A DNA stretch of 28,097 nt from Candidatus Caldilinea saccharophila (GTDB lineage: Bacteria > Chloroflexota > Anaerolineae > Caldilineales > Caldilineaceae). Position 1 is the stretch's first letter; each line of letters starts with the position of its first letter. Below are positions 7,813 through 15,021 of the stretch, piece after piece. Location of the stretch: NCBI GenBank assembly GCA_016710365.1, contig JADJVW010000042.1:1-28097 (forward strand), in the 5' to 3' direction. The notes beneath the pieces were generated by a model. It had not been told where the DNA came from and made no database searches. It was given only the letters and a program-made list of their open reading frames with translations. The translations under genes and the position numbers were made by a program.

Positions 7813-8659
7813 CTACTGCAATCTTGCCTTCATCAGCGCGGCACTCACCGCATAAATCCCAGCCTGTGCATGCCAGTCATTGGCGTCTTCGCCAACGGTC
7901 TCGCTCATGCACCACGGAAAGCCTGTCGCGACCGCTGCCCGCTCACCGGCACCGCTCGCATCGTTGTCTGCAAACACCATCACTCGCCCCTTGACCATCG
8001 GTGCAACGTGAACGAGGTTTGAATCACTGAAGCACACCAGTACGGCCATGTTCAGGCGCGTCAGCGTGATCGCAGCCTGAATCGATAGACCGGTCGCATA
8101 ACCCTCGCACAACACGGTTTCGGCAGCGTCACGACGCCCAATACGAAGCACCGCGCCACGAGCGCGCATGCCCGGAAGCATCTTTTTCGTCCACTCCCCG
8201 TTCCTCGGACTCCCAATGGATGATCTGCGCACCCATCAAGTCATTCGATAGGCTTCGCATTGGCACGAACAGGTCATCATCCGGCGTTACCAGCGCCTGA
8301 ACCTCGCCAAGCCCTTTCAGATTCAAATACCCGTGCTTTGTGACCTTGCATGCCAGCAGAATCACGCCGGCCCTTTGAGCGGCCATCTCATGCTTGCGAT
8401 CTTCGGCCGACCGGAACGAGATTCGTCTTGCGGCCCAGGCCCGCTTATCTGCATCGGTCCATGACTGATTTGGATCGTTGAACCAGTGAATGTCGCCGCC
8501 GTTGTCCCATGCTGAGACCCACCCTCGGCGACCGTCCCACCACCATGCGCCATTCTTGTGGCGCGGATGCTCGACCGTCGGGCATCGCTGGATTCGATCA
8601 ACTGGCCGTGCCTCGTCGATCAGTACGCCGTGCAGCTTGGCAAATTGCTCAAACTGCAT
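7813..8659 (-). CDS. Toprim DNA primase, frame broken once
   Basis: Together the two frames give a primase of about 281 aa. The N-terminal half (ATG 8659) has RCPTVEHPRHKNGAWWWDG and ends near MGAQIIHWESEER. The second frame continues EWTKKMLPGMRARGAVLRIG and then the Toprim domain: VLCEGYATGLS (catalytic Glu), VMVFADNDASGAGERAA (DxD) and EDANDWH. Removing one G from the CGGGGA run near 8180-8190 joins the halves. Toprim primases synthesise RNA primers for replication, here next to the helicase. The start overlaps the helicase end by 11 nt. Whether the frame change is real or an assembly indel cannot be settled here; the conserved residues argue for a functional gene. Confidence 0.82.
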
Positions 8660-11096
8660 CAGGCCGTCCTTTTGATCGAGCGATATTCAGCGACCGAATC
8701 TTGTTCAGCACATTACGGGATACGACAACATCAGGCGTACCTGCCAGCGACCAGCCCTTCGGCGGCAAAGCCCCGGTCATGTCCCGATACAAAAACTTCG
8801 CCCGCCACTCTTGCTTGTCTGGTTTCGAGTGAGCGCGGGCATAGGTTGCGCACTGCTCGAACAAATGGCGCTGGTCGTCGGCGAGCTTCTTCTTGCCGAG
8901 CATGACCGCTTCCATCTCGCCCGGTTGATGCTCGACAAGCGATTGTGTCTGGCGCTCAAGTCCACAGGCCATGCACCGCTTGCCAAACGGCTTGAATCCG
9001 CAGGACGGACATTCAGAAACCTGTTTTTCCTCATCGTCTCGACGGATGGTCTTGTCGAGCTTTTCGCCCATGTCAAGCGCATCGAGACCGTTGTAATAGA
9101 TGTCGGTGTAATCGTCAGCGAACCGAAGGATATTCCCGGTATGGTCAAGAAGGATACAGTTGTGGACTAGTCGTCCGTTGGCAGTGAACCTCTGTAGGGG
9201 CCCAGCGTTGAGAACGTCCCATACTTCCCTTTCGGTTTGCATGAGTGCTCTTTCCAACGGCTGACGATCTCCTCTGGCGTCAGGTCGCGGAGCAGTTTCG
9301 CCAGCGTTGCGTCGGCGTAGCGAACCCCAGGGAAAGCCTTGCGAAACTCTATGAAACGTGCCCGCCCACCAGAAACGCGAGTGTTGTTCTGATTTCCGAT
9401 CGCCGTCGTCCAGCGAAGATTTCCTGGTTCGTAGTGGCCGTTGTTTCTCTCTCGATCCAACTGCATCGCCCGATCCGGCACGCCGAGATTTGCCGCCACC
9501 CAGTGGGCCGCTTCGTTCGCGGATGAGAACCGAAACTCGATGCCCCGCCCACCATAGCGCGCGAATGCCGAGTTGTTCGGATTGCTGCAGCGACTGAGTT
9601 GCGCTTGGCATCGCTCGTACAGCCATTTCGGAACCAGCACCGCCTGCCGAGAATTGCAGTGGGGGCATGCCGCAGTGTCCGGCCGCTTGCGCAAGTTGTG
9701 GAACAACCCGAAGTGCGACATCCCACAACGATCGCAAGCGACCTCGACGCGCAGGCTGCTGGCGCTGCCTGATACCGTGCGCGAGATGATCGTCAATGAA
9801 CCGAATCGCATGCCCATCAATTCCGGTGCGAGCAATCCGTCGCTTCCGACGCGCCGCTTCTTCAAACCTTGTCCAGCCGTCATCCGTCATCACCTTGTGG
9901 TCGGGTGTTGCGACGAGGCCGTCGTACTCGATGACCTCGCGCACCCCGCGGCAAACAGTGCCCGCGTGATTGACGAATTGTTGCCCGTCCCATACCTTGT
10001 GGTCAAGAGTTATATGCTCAATGGGAATCTCGCCGACGTGCGTCAAGACAAGCGTCCCGCGCGCGACACAGTCCTTCTTCCCTGTTTCTTCCGACGACCG
10101 CAAGCCCCTACCCCACATCTGGATGGCAGTCGAAAGCGACTTGCGCAGGGGGCGACAATCAACAATACAACCAACATCCTTTACATCAAACCCTTTTGCA
10201 AGAGCCTCGACAGAAATCAAGACTCTCAATGTCGAGTCCGGTTTTTTGTACTCTGCAAGCAGCGCCTTACGCTCGCCGGCAGAAGTCTCAGACGTGAACA
10301 TCGCGGCCATGACACCAACCGCAGAAAACTGTTTACAAATTTCCTCGCAATGCTTGATCGTGCTGCCAAATACTATGGTCTTGCGGTTTTGCCCGAGCTT
10401 GATCCATTCAGCAACAACGTCGCCAACGATTTCCATTCCGCGCTCTTCTGCGGCAGAGTCCGTCCACTCGCCTCCCGCCGTCGCTGCACCGCGCATGTCG
10501 GCTGGCCGACAGGTATAAGGGATCATCGGGACAAGCACTCCTGATTGCGTCAGTTCGTGCATCGTTGTGGCGTTCACCAAGTTAGTGAACAGTTTTCCAA
10601 GGCCCGGACTGAACGGTGTCGCGGAAAGCCCGATTACCCTGGCCCGTGTGTTCATGATGTGCTCAGTCCACACGGTCATCTGCGTGTGGGCCTCATCGAT
10701 GATGATCACGTCAGCCTCAGGCCATTGCCTGCGTGCGAGAGTCTGCGGGCTGGCAATCTGGAATAGAGAGGTGGCGTTGTAGCGCCAATGATTGGCCTGC
10801 AAAACGGAATGTGCCGCAAGGCCATACTCATCTGCGGTTTCGCTAGTTTGGTCGATCAGGGTCGTCCGATCACAAACGAAAATTGCACGCTTCCCGCGCT
10901 TCAGTGCCTCGTGAGCAATTCGTAAGCCAAGGTATGTTTTTCCGCTCCCGGTCGGGCTCATCAGACACTGATTCTTATGCCCTGCTTTTGCACCAGCCCG
11001 CAATGCTTCGTGCGCCGAATCCTGAAACGGTCGTGCCTTCGGAAACTTGGCGCTCCCGTAGTGCTCCGTCTCATTGAACAGCGCCATTGATGTCAT
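8649..11096 (-). CDS. SF2 DEAH-box helicase interrupted by an intein
   Basis: An 815-aa precursor giving a helicase of about 511 aa after splicing. N-extein: Walker A MSPTGSGKTYLG (about residues 45-56), Walker B IIIDEAH, motif III GLSATPFS, and motif VI AIQMWGRGLRSSEETGKKD just before the intein. C-extein: CILLDHTGNILRFAD, which completes the motif, then a CPSCGF...CMACG zinc ribbon and a charged C-terminus. This family resembles phage and restriction-type Res helicases and probably drives replication or recombination; it is followed by the primase. The intein interrupts the conserved motif VI region, a typical intein site. The start overlaps the previous stop (ATGA). The reading frame is fully open. 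Confidence 0.92.
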   Translation of the reverse strand: MTSMALFNETEHYGSAKFPKARPFQDSAHEALRAGAKAGHKNQCLMSPTGSGKTYLGLRIAHEALKRGKRAIFVCDRTTLIDQTSETADEYGLAAHSVLQANHWRYNATSLFQIASPQTLARRQWPEADVIIIDEAHTQMTVWTEHIMNTRARVIGLSATPFSPGLGKLFTNLVNATTMHELTQSGVLVPMIPYTCRPADMRGAATAGGEWTDSAAEERGMEIVGDVVAEWIKLGQNRKTIVFGSTIKHCEEICKQFSAVGVMAAMFTSETSAGERKALLAEYKKPDSTLRVLISVEALAKGFDVKDVGCIVDCRPLRKSLSTAIQMWGRGLRSSEETGKKDCVARGTLVLTHVGEIPIEHITLDHKVWDGQQFVNHAGTVCRGVREVIEYDGLVATPDHKVMTDDGWTRFEEAARRKRRIARTGIDGHAIRFIDDHLAHGIRQRQQPARRGRLRSLWDVALRVVPQLAQAAGHCGMPPLQFSAGGAGSEMAVRAMPSATQSLQQSEQLGIRALWWAGHRVSVLIRERSGPLGGGKSRRAGSGDAVGSREKQRPLRTRKSSLDDGDRKSEQHSRFWWAGTFHRVSQGFPWGSLRRRNAGETAPRPDARGDRQPLERALMQTEREVWDVLNAGPLQRFTANGRLVHNCILLDHTGNILRFADDYTDIYYNGLDALDMGEKLDKTIRRDDEEKQVSECPSCGFKPFGKRCMACGLERQTQSLVEHQPGEMEAVMLGKKKLADDQRHLFEQCATYARAHSKPDKQEWRAKFLYRDMTGALPPKGWSLAGTPDVVVSRNVLNKIRSLNIARSKGRPDAV
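9159..10070 (-). mobile_element. Intein in the helicase, residues 343-646
   Basis: A 304-residue class-1 intein in the same frame as the helicase. Block A/N1 begins CVARGTLVLTHVGEIPIEHI, with Cys1 at codon 10070. Block B/N3 is VATPDHKVMT with the TxxH motif. Block F/G is EVWDVLNAGPLQRF...GRLVHN, ending in His-Asn and followed by the +1 Cys of the C-extein (codon 9158). All nucleophiles and the penultimate His are present, so splicing is expected. Between the blocks, instead of an in-frame endonuclease domain, the intein frame reads as low-information Arg/Gly-rich sequence, because a full HNH gene occupies the +1 frame there. Confidence 0.9.
9167..9817 (-). CDS. HNH homing endonuclease nested out of frame in the intein
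   Basis: A 216-aa HNH protein of the same family as 4645-5361. It has MGMRFGSLTIISRTV, two Cys pairs (CDRCG and CPHC), SRCSNPNNSAFARYGGRGIEF, QLDRERNNGHYEPGNLRWTT and a C-terminal helical module RYADATLAKLLRDLTPEEI. It is in the +1 frame relative to the intein and stops with its own TAG inside the codons for intein block G (LVHN). ATG 9817 is preferred because homology starts there; an upstream in-frame ATG is at 9883. It probably provides the homing activity for the intein as a separate protein. If two compensating indels are assembly errors, it would instead be an ordinary in-frame endonuclease domain. Confidence 0.82.
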   Translation of the reverse strand: MGMRFGSLTIISRTVSGSASSLRVEVACDRCGMSHFGLFHNLRKRPDTAACPHCNSRQAVLVPKWLYERCQAQLSRCSNPNNSAFARYGGRGIEFRFSSANEAAHWVAANLGVPDRAMQLDRERNNGHYEPGNLRWTTAIGNQNNTRVSGGRARFIEFRKAFPGVRYADATLAKLLRDLTPEEIVSRWKEHSCKPKGKYGTFSTLGPYRGSLPTDD

Positions 11097-11884
11097 GCCG
11101 CTGCTCGCTCGCTCTTCTCGAATGCCGCCTTGTAACGCTTGGCGGAACGAATCGCTTCGTTTTTCTCGTTCATCAACCCACGGACGCGCTCTTCAAGCAA
11201 GCGATTCATTTCCCTGAACCGCTTGGCCTCGCCGACCGCTTCGGCGAGTTGCTCGTTGGCCTCGAAGACCTTGCCCATCGATTCGTTGTCGGCAAGTGTT
11301 TCTGCGGCCTGCTTCGCCAAAAGCTCGTTGTGCTCTTCAAGCTCGACGATGCGGACTTGCAACGCCTTGATCTGCTCCCGCAGCTTGTCCTCAACGATCA
11401 GCTTCGGCGTTTCTGTGTGGGTGGCAGGCTTCGGCTCGGGCTTCGGGTCATTGCGCTTGGCCTCGCGAAGCATGAATGCGGTAGTGACCTGTCCCGCCGC
11501 CTCTTTCGCCGCAGATACGGCCGTTTCAAAGTGCTCTTCCGGCATCGCAGCGAGCTTCTGCCATGCCGACGATTGGTCTTTCGTGACCCCGAAATCAGAC
11601 AATTTCGCTCCCGGGGTCGTATCGTACGACCCCGGAGAAATCAATGACTTAGCGACGTTCGACCGACCTTTGTCAGCAGGCAATTCATCGGCCAACATCT
11701 GCCCAGCCCGACGTTCAGCGCGGACCTTGATTTCTGTCGCCCACTGAATCAATTCCAGGTCTTTCGCCTGTCTCGCATACGCGGCCATTGCTTCAGCCTT
11801 GTCGCGAATATCCTTCACTTCATCGATCTTGTGCGCCTCGGCGAGTGCTGTGCGGGCGGCTTCGTATCGGACGAGGGCGGTCAT
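11093..11884 (-). CDS. Coiled-coil phage protein, HTH-like middle
   Basis: A 263-aa protein. The N-terminal third (ARTALAEAHKIDEVKDIRDK...) resembles a conserved phage family often encoded at the start of early operons. The middle KLSDFGVTKDQSSAWQKLA looks like a helix-turn-helix. The C-terminal half (about 150-263) is a long charged coiled coil (EQIKALQVRIVELEEHNELLAKQ...). It may bind DNA and oligomerise, perhaps as a replication-initiation or partition-like factor, but no catalytic motif is visible and I do not assign a family name. Both ends overlap neighbours by ATGA. Confidence 0.78.
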   Translation of the reverse strand: MTALVRYEAARTALAEAHKIDEVKDIRDKAEAMAAYARQAKDLELIQWATEIKVRAERRAGQMLADELPADKGRSNVAKSLISPGSYDTTPGAKLSDFGVTKDQSSAWQKLAAMPEEHFETAVSAAKEAAGQVTTAFMLREAKRNDPKPEPKPATHTETPKLIVEDKLREQIKALQVRIVELEEHNELLAKQAAETLADNESMGKVFEANEQLAEAVGEAKRFREMNRLLEERVRGLMNEKNEAIRSAKRYKAAFEKSERAAA

Positions 11885-12093
11885 GCCGCCACCTTCCGCT
11901 TGCGCTTCGTCTCTGCCTTGGCCTGCACTTCCATAGCCGCCCTGATGCGATCCAGCGTGAACAACGTTATGTTGTCAACGTAGCCCCCCCGTATTCGCTC
12001 AAGGTGGCGTCGGCTGATGTTTGCGACTGCCGCCAATGCAGTCAGGCTCGGAACCATATTCAGTTCGGCGCGTAACTTATCGAATTCGCTCAT
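11881..12093 (-). CDS. Small CI/Cro-like HTH repressor
   Basis: A 70-aa protein beginning MSEFDKLRAELNMVPSLTAL. The stretch SLTALAAVANISRRHLERIRGG is a canonical λ-repressor-type helix-turn-helix (A-x3-N-I-S-x2-H-L-x-R-I). The ATG at 12093 is preferred over an upstream in-frame ATG (12189) because a strong promoter ends just before it, which makes the message nearly leaderless, as for several phage cI genes. It lies at the head of the leftward operon and probably autoregulates the divergent switch. A basic tail (KRKRKVAA) follows. Confidence 0.85.
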   Translation of the reverse strand: MSEFDKLRAELNMVPSLTALAAVANISRRHLERIRGGYVDNITLFTLDRIRAAMEVQAKAETKRKRKVAA

Positions 12094-12099
12094 CGTCCA

Positions 12100-12128
12100 A
12101 TTGTGCCGACTCAATTGTCGCGAGTCAA
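12100..12128 (-). promoter_or_regulatory. Leftward early promoter, nearly leaderless repressor mRNA
   Basis: On the minus strand, TTGACT (12123-12128) and CACAAT (12100-12105) are separated by exactly 17 bp. The -10 box ends six bases before the repressor ATG (12093), so the transcript should start at or within a base or two of that codon. The spacer contains a palindromic operator. Confidence 0.72.
12107..12120. promoter_or_regulatory. Operator-like palindrome 1
   Basis: CGACTCAATTGTCG lies within the spacer of the leftward promoter. It shares CGAC-N4-TTGTCG half-site structure with the second palindrome at 12171-12184, which lies within the spacer of the rightward promoter. Confidence 0.6.
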
Positions 12129-12161
12129 GCAAATATTTTTCGCTTTTTTCTCTCTGCCCTG

Positions 12162-12190
12162 TTGACGCGCCGACAAACTTGTCGCACAAT
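12162..12190 (+). promoter_or_regulatory. Rightward early promoter
   Basis: TTGACG (12162-12167), 17 bp, CACAAT (12185-12190), with the first rightward gene starting at 12221 behind an AGGAG-type ribosome-binding site. It has the same -10 sequence and spacing as the opposite promoter, and an operator palindrome fills its spacer. Confidence 0.72.
12171..12184. promoter_or_regulatory. Operator-like palindrome 2
   Basis: CGACAAACTTGTCG is a perfect 6-bp inverted repeat with a 2-bp centre, exactly between the -35 and -10 boxes of the rightward promoter. A bound repressor dimer would block RNA polymerase. Confidence 0.65.
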
Positions 12191-12220
12191 CACTCCATCG
12201 ACACCGCACAGGAGCGAACG

Positions 12221-12604
12221 ATGGCAACGAAACAAGCGCAGGTCTTCACGGTCTTTGGCTTCAATGGCAATGACGATGATTCGTGGTCGTACCGGCTGCA
12301 TGCGGTCGCGGCCAGCGACAGCGCTGAAGCCGAAAGCATCTATCGATCACAAAGCAATGGTTATCCGGTTGCTTACGTCATGACTGACGAAGTAATGGAG
12401 CACCTGCAATCTAGGCAATGCGTGTCCTTCGGGATTTGCAGCGGCGAGATGAGCGACAACGAGTTTCGCAAGTGGGTCGCCTCGAACTGCCGTTCGCACA
12501 TGGAAAGTGGCGAGCTAATTCCGGCTTCTTTCCGCCTCGTTGCAGCGTCGCGCAAAACTTTGCCAACTTCGATACAGCGCGCCGAGATGGCGTTTGGAGC
12601 CTGA
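12221..12604 (+). CDS. First gene of the rightward operon, unknown phage protein
   Basis: A 127-aa protein with GGAGCGAACG-ATG at its start. It has an N-terminal β-rich stretch (QAQVFTVFGFNGNDDDSWSYRLHAVAASD) and a charged C-terminal half. No family was recognised. As the immediate-early gene behind the repressed promoter it may be a regulator or anti-host protein, which is inference only. Confidence 0.7.
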   Translation: MATKQAQVFTVFGFNGNDDDSWSYRLHAVAASDSAEAESIYRSQSNGYPVAYVMTDEVMEHLQSRQCVSFGICSGEMSDNEFRKWVASNCRSHMESGELIPASFRLVAASRKTLPTSIQRAEMAFGA

Positions 12605-12605
12605 G

Positions 12606-13013
12606 ATGAGCAACCAGGAAGCATACGAACGCAGGACGTTCAACGAGTACGACGCCGAGTGCCAGGCCGCAGAAGACCGTTCCGAGGCAATCGAGATGAT
12701 TGCCGGCGAGATTGCCGCAGGGATCGAAGCGGCGCTGCTGTCCGGCGCAGACATCCAATCCCGAGTCTATCCCGGAGCGCGGCCAACCGCCGTGCAGGAG
12801 CTGTCGGACTGGGCGTTGGAATACGACGACGCGGGGGGCTGGATTCGCCGGGCGCTGGCTGGCGTCTCAGTGGACGAGATCCGCGCCGAGATGATTGCAG
12901 GCTACGCCGACTCGTTCGCCGAGGATGAGTTCGAAGCCGAGTGCGAGCGCGCCGCGGCTGAGGCTGAGGACTATCGGCGCGAAGAGCGTGACTTCGATCG
13001 GGGTGTGCGATGA
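12606..13013 (+). CDS. Acidic phage protein
   Basis: A 135-aa, strongly acidic protein (starts MSNQEAYERRTFNEYDAECQ; ends FEAECERAAAEAEDYRREER...). Starting two bases after the previous stop, it is coupled. Helical and Glu-rich, it may mimic DNA or bind basic partners, but this is speculation. No family was recognised. Confidence 0.65.
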   Translation: MSNQEAYERRTFNEYDAECQAAEDRSEAIEMIAGEIAAGIEAALLSGADIQSRVYPGARPTAVQELSDWALEYDDAGGWIRRALAGVSVDEIRAEMIAGYADSFAEDEFEAECERAAAEAEDYRREERDFDRGVR

Positions 13014-13228
13014 ACAACGGCAACGCATTAATTAGCAAGATCATGGCGGATCTGCGGCTGCACCGCACGCGCATGCAGGCGCGGGGATACGACATCGACG
13101 ACTTCGACAGGGGATACGCGATGGGACAGCTTTCCATCGCGTACATCAATCTTGGCGCTGATGCCGAGGCATTCAAGGCAGCCAACGCCGAGATTATTGC
13201 GATGGGCCGGGCCAAGGAGGCAGCATGA
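13010..13228 (+). CDS. Small phage protein
   Basis: A 72-aa protein starting with an ATGA overlap. It is helical, with DIDDFDRGYAMGQLSIAYINLG in the middle. Function unknown. Confidence 0.65.
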   Translation: MNNGNALISKIMADLRLHRTRMQARGYDIDDFDRGYAMGQLSIAYINLGADAEAFKAANAEIIAMGRAKEAA

Positions 13229-13491
13229 GCGATCTTGCCGCAGTCCAAGACTGGCGCGACGCGGCGCTACTTGAAGCGCACGCGAAGGTAGTCGATACGA
13301 ACATGCGCATGGACGTGATGCAGCGCGAGCTTGCGGAGGTAGTGCGCGAGCGGGATGCGCTGATCATCGTTCTGAAGGGCGCTGAACTGATGTTGCTCGC
13401 AGACGGGAAACTTCGCGCTGCTGACGAACTGCGGAAGATTGCCCGTCAAGCCTGCCCATCCTACGGAGACGACGATGCCAGCCAAGTTTGA
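13225..13491 (+). CDS. Small helical coiled-coil protein
   Basis: An 88-aa protein starting with an ATGA overlap. The middle (MDVMQRELAEVVRERDALIIVLKGAELMLL) forms a predicted coiled coil. Function unknown. Confidence 0.65.
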   Translation: MSDLAAVQDWRDAALLEAHAKVVDTNMRMDVMQRELAEVVRERDALIIVLKGAELMLLADGKLRAADELRKIARQACPSYGDDDASQV

Positions 13492-13861
13492 TCTACAGAA
13501 AGCGATTGCCGGCGAGCCGATCCAAACGCGGGACGGGCGCAAGGCGCGGTTTATTGCGCATGTGACGGAGGCTGAACGACCAGTTATCGTTTACGTCGAA
13601 GGCTATTCACTTGTGTCGTCGACCTATGAAGATGGAGCCACCCTGCGCAGAGTTGAAGAGGACGGTGATCTATTCATGGCCCCGCGCAAGCGCCAGTTGT
13701 GGGTGCGGGTGTATCGATTCCCGCATGGATGCAGCCCTCTTCTTTCGCAGTCTGACAGACGGGCCGAACTCGATACTCCTAGCCCTGGATATGGGGCCGC
13801 CTGGCTCGACGACGCCCCTCGCCTGCACGGCGAATACGAAATAGGAGACGACGATGCATGA
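13475..13861 (+). CDS. Phage protein of unknown function
   Basis: A 128-aa protein. The ATG at 13475 is chosen because GGAGACGACG lies just before it and the sequence from MPAKFDLQKAIAGEPIQTRD is well formed. The N-terminal ~65 residues form a β-rich domain (KARFIAHVTEAERPVIVYVEG...), followed by a Pro/Asp-rich tail. It overlaps the previous gene by 17 nt. Confidence 0.65.
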   Translation: MPAKFDLQKAIAGEPIQTRDGRKARFIAHVTEAERPVIVYVEGYSLVSSTYEDGATLRRVEEDGDLFMAPRKRQLWVRVYRFPHGCSPLLSQSDRRAELDTPSPGYGAAWLDDAPRLHGEYEIGDDDA

Positions 13862-14075
13862 CCAATCGAGGCAATCCCGCATCAATCACGACACCGCGCA
13901 GATGCTTCGAGCCTACGGGCGGCAGCGTCGAATCCTTCAGTGCATGACGCACGCGGAGTATGCGTCGAGGCACGAGCGCCGGCCTGCATGGCAGCGCGCG
14001 GATACCTGGTGGACGGTTGCCATAGTTGTTGGCCTGTTCGTCGCCGGTGCGGTTGCAGGAGCGGTTGCTCCATGA
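13854..14075 (+). CDS. Small membrane protein, one C-terminal TM
   Basis: A 73-aa protein. The basic N-terminus is followed by a single transmembrane helix (WWTVAIVVGLFVAGAVAGAVA, about 52-72). The ATG lies behind the same GGAGACGACG ribosome-binding site as the previous gene. Its TGA overlaps the next ATG. Function unknown. Confidence 0.65.
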   Translation: MHDQSRQSRINHDTAQMLRAYGRQRRILQCMTHAEYASRHERRPAWQRADTWWTVAIVVGLFVAGAVAGAVAP

Positions 14076-14170
14076 CTGACATTTTCGACACCTGCGGCGC
14101 GGTAATCGGCGCTCTGCTGATGCTCGGCAGCGCCGTTGTGATGGCCTGCGGGCTTTGGATGCTGCTGTGA
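14072..14170 (+). CDS. 32-aa single-span membrane protein
   Basis: A frame MTDIFDTCGAVIGALLMLGS plus AVVMACGLWMLL is almost entirely one hydrophobic helix. The ATG overlaps the preceding TGA; its own TGA overlaps the GTG of the HNH gene. Two adjacent small membrane proteins suggest a coupled pair, perhaps a superinfection-exclusion or host-takeover factor; not supported further. Confidence 0.6.
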   Translation: MTDIFDTCGAVIGALLMLGSAVVMACGLWMLL

Positions 14171-14712
14171 GCAAGGCCAGGCGGCACATAGCTAATGAAG
14201 AAGAGGTATGGGTTCCGGCTTTCCAATGGGAAGGGCTATATGAAGTCTCGTCGCTAGGCAGAATTCGATCTGTACTTCGTTATGCCGCAACGAGTTTCGG
14301 CATTCGGTCATACGGCGGAAGGCACGTTACTCCGATAAAGAGAAAGTATTTAGTTGTCAATCTAACCGCCAAAGACCGCAGAAAACAATTGCTACTTCAC
14401 TCGTTAGTTCTGATGTCTTTTAAGGGCCCGCGCCCGGAGCGCATGGACTGCTGCCATAACAACGGCAATTGTCACGACCCAAGACTAGAAAATCTTCGGT
14501 GGGGGACTCGAAAAGAAAACCACTCCGACAAACGCCAGCACGGGACCTTGCCGCTTGGCGAGGATGTCCATAACGCCAAGCTAACCGAAGTTTCCGTACG
14601 CGAAATGCGTAAATGCAAAACAACAAAGGAAGCGGCCGAAGTAGGGAAGACGACCATTTCGAACGCACATAGGGTCTTGACCAGAAAATCTTGGCGACAT
14701 GTCGAAGACTGA
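14167..14712 (+). CDS. NUMOD4-HNH homing endonuclease
   Basis: A 181-aa protein. The N-terminal VWVPAFQWEGLYEVSSLGRI (about residues 14-33) is a NUMOD4 DNA-binding module. The HNH core is LLLHSLVLMSFKGPRP...DCCHNNGNCHDPRLENLRWGT, with His and Asn in the expected order. The C-terminal LTEVSVREMRKCKTTKEAAE is a helix-turn-helix. Starting at GTG 14167 gives a GTGA overlap; an upstream in-frame ATG (14155) lies within the preceding gene. AT-rich, Lys-rich codon use unlike neighbouring genes indicates recent acquisition. It splits the small-membrane genes from the recombination module. Confidence 0.88.
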   Translation: MSKARRHIANEEEVWVPAFQWEGLYEVSSLGRIRSVLRYAATSFGIRSYGGRHVTPIKRKYLVVNLTAKDRRKQLLLHSLVLMSFKGPRPERMDCCHNNGNCHDPRLENLRWGTRKENHSDKRQHGTLPLGEDVHNAKLTEVSVREMRKCKTTKEAAEVGKTTISNAHRVLTRKSWRHVED

Positions 14713-14721
14713 AACTCAATA

Positions 14722-15021
14722 ATGAGCAAGATCACGGAATCAGCGCGTGGCGAAGATTGCCAGATCCGATACACCGGCGTCTGCTCGCACGATCCTGCGA
14801 AGACTATTTGGTCGCACTGCCGCCACGGCGCTGCTGGACGCGGGAAGGGATTCAAGGCGGTCGACGTGGCAGGGGCATATGGATGCACCGACTGCGACGC
14901 CGTGTACGACGGGCAGCGCAAGCCCCCGTCCGGGGTGACACGCGAACAACTGGACGCTGACTGGGCCATGGGGCACTTCCGGTCACTGGTGATTCTCAAA
15001 GACAAGGGGTTGGTGAAATGA
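14722..15021 (+). CDS. DUF1364/YbcO-like nuclease
   Basis: A 99-aa protein beginning MSKITESARGEDCQIRYTGV, the hallmark of the DUF1364/YbcO family of small HNH-related phage nucleases, with C-x5-C-H, WSHCRHGAAGRGKGFKAVD and YGCTDCDAVYDGQ. These proteins are linked to phage recombination and, as here, precede the recombinase. The start lacks a clear ribosome-binding site, perhaps because the HNH gene was inserted directly upstream. Its stop overlaps the recombinase start. Confidence 0.85.
   Translation: MSKITESARGEDCQIRYTGVCSHDPAKTIWSHCRHGAAGRGKGFKAVDVAGAYGCTDCDAVYDGQRKPPSGVTREQLDADWAMGHFRSLVILKDKGLVK

Noticed and set aside
9573..10544. 323-codon plus-strand open frame
   Set aside because: Antisense shadow of the helicase and intein.
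11881..12220. Integrase or attachment site near the repressor
   Set aside because: No tyrosine or serine recombinase gene and no tRNA-like target was seen anywhere in the window.
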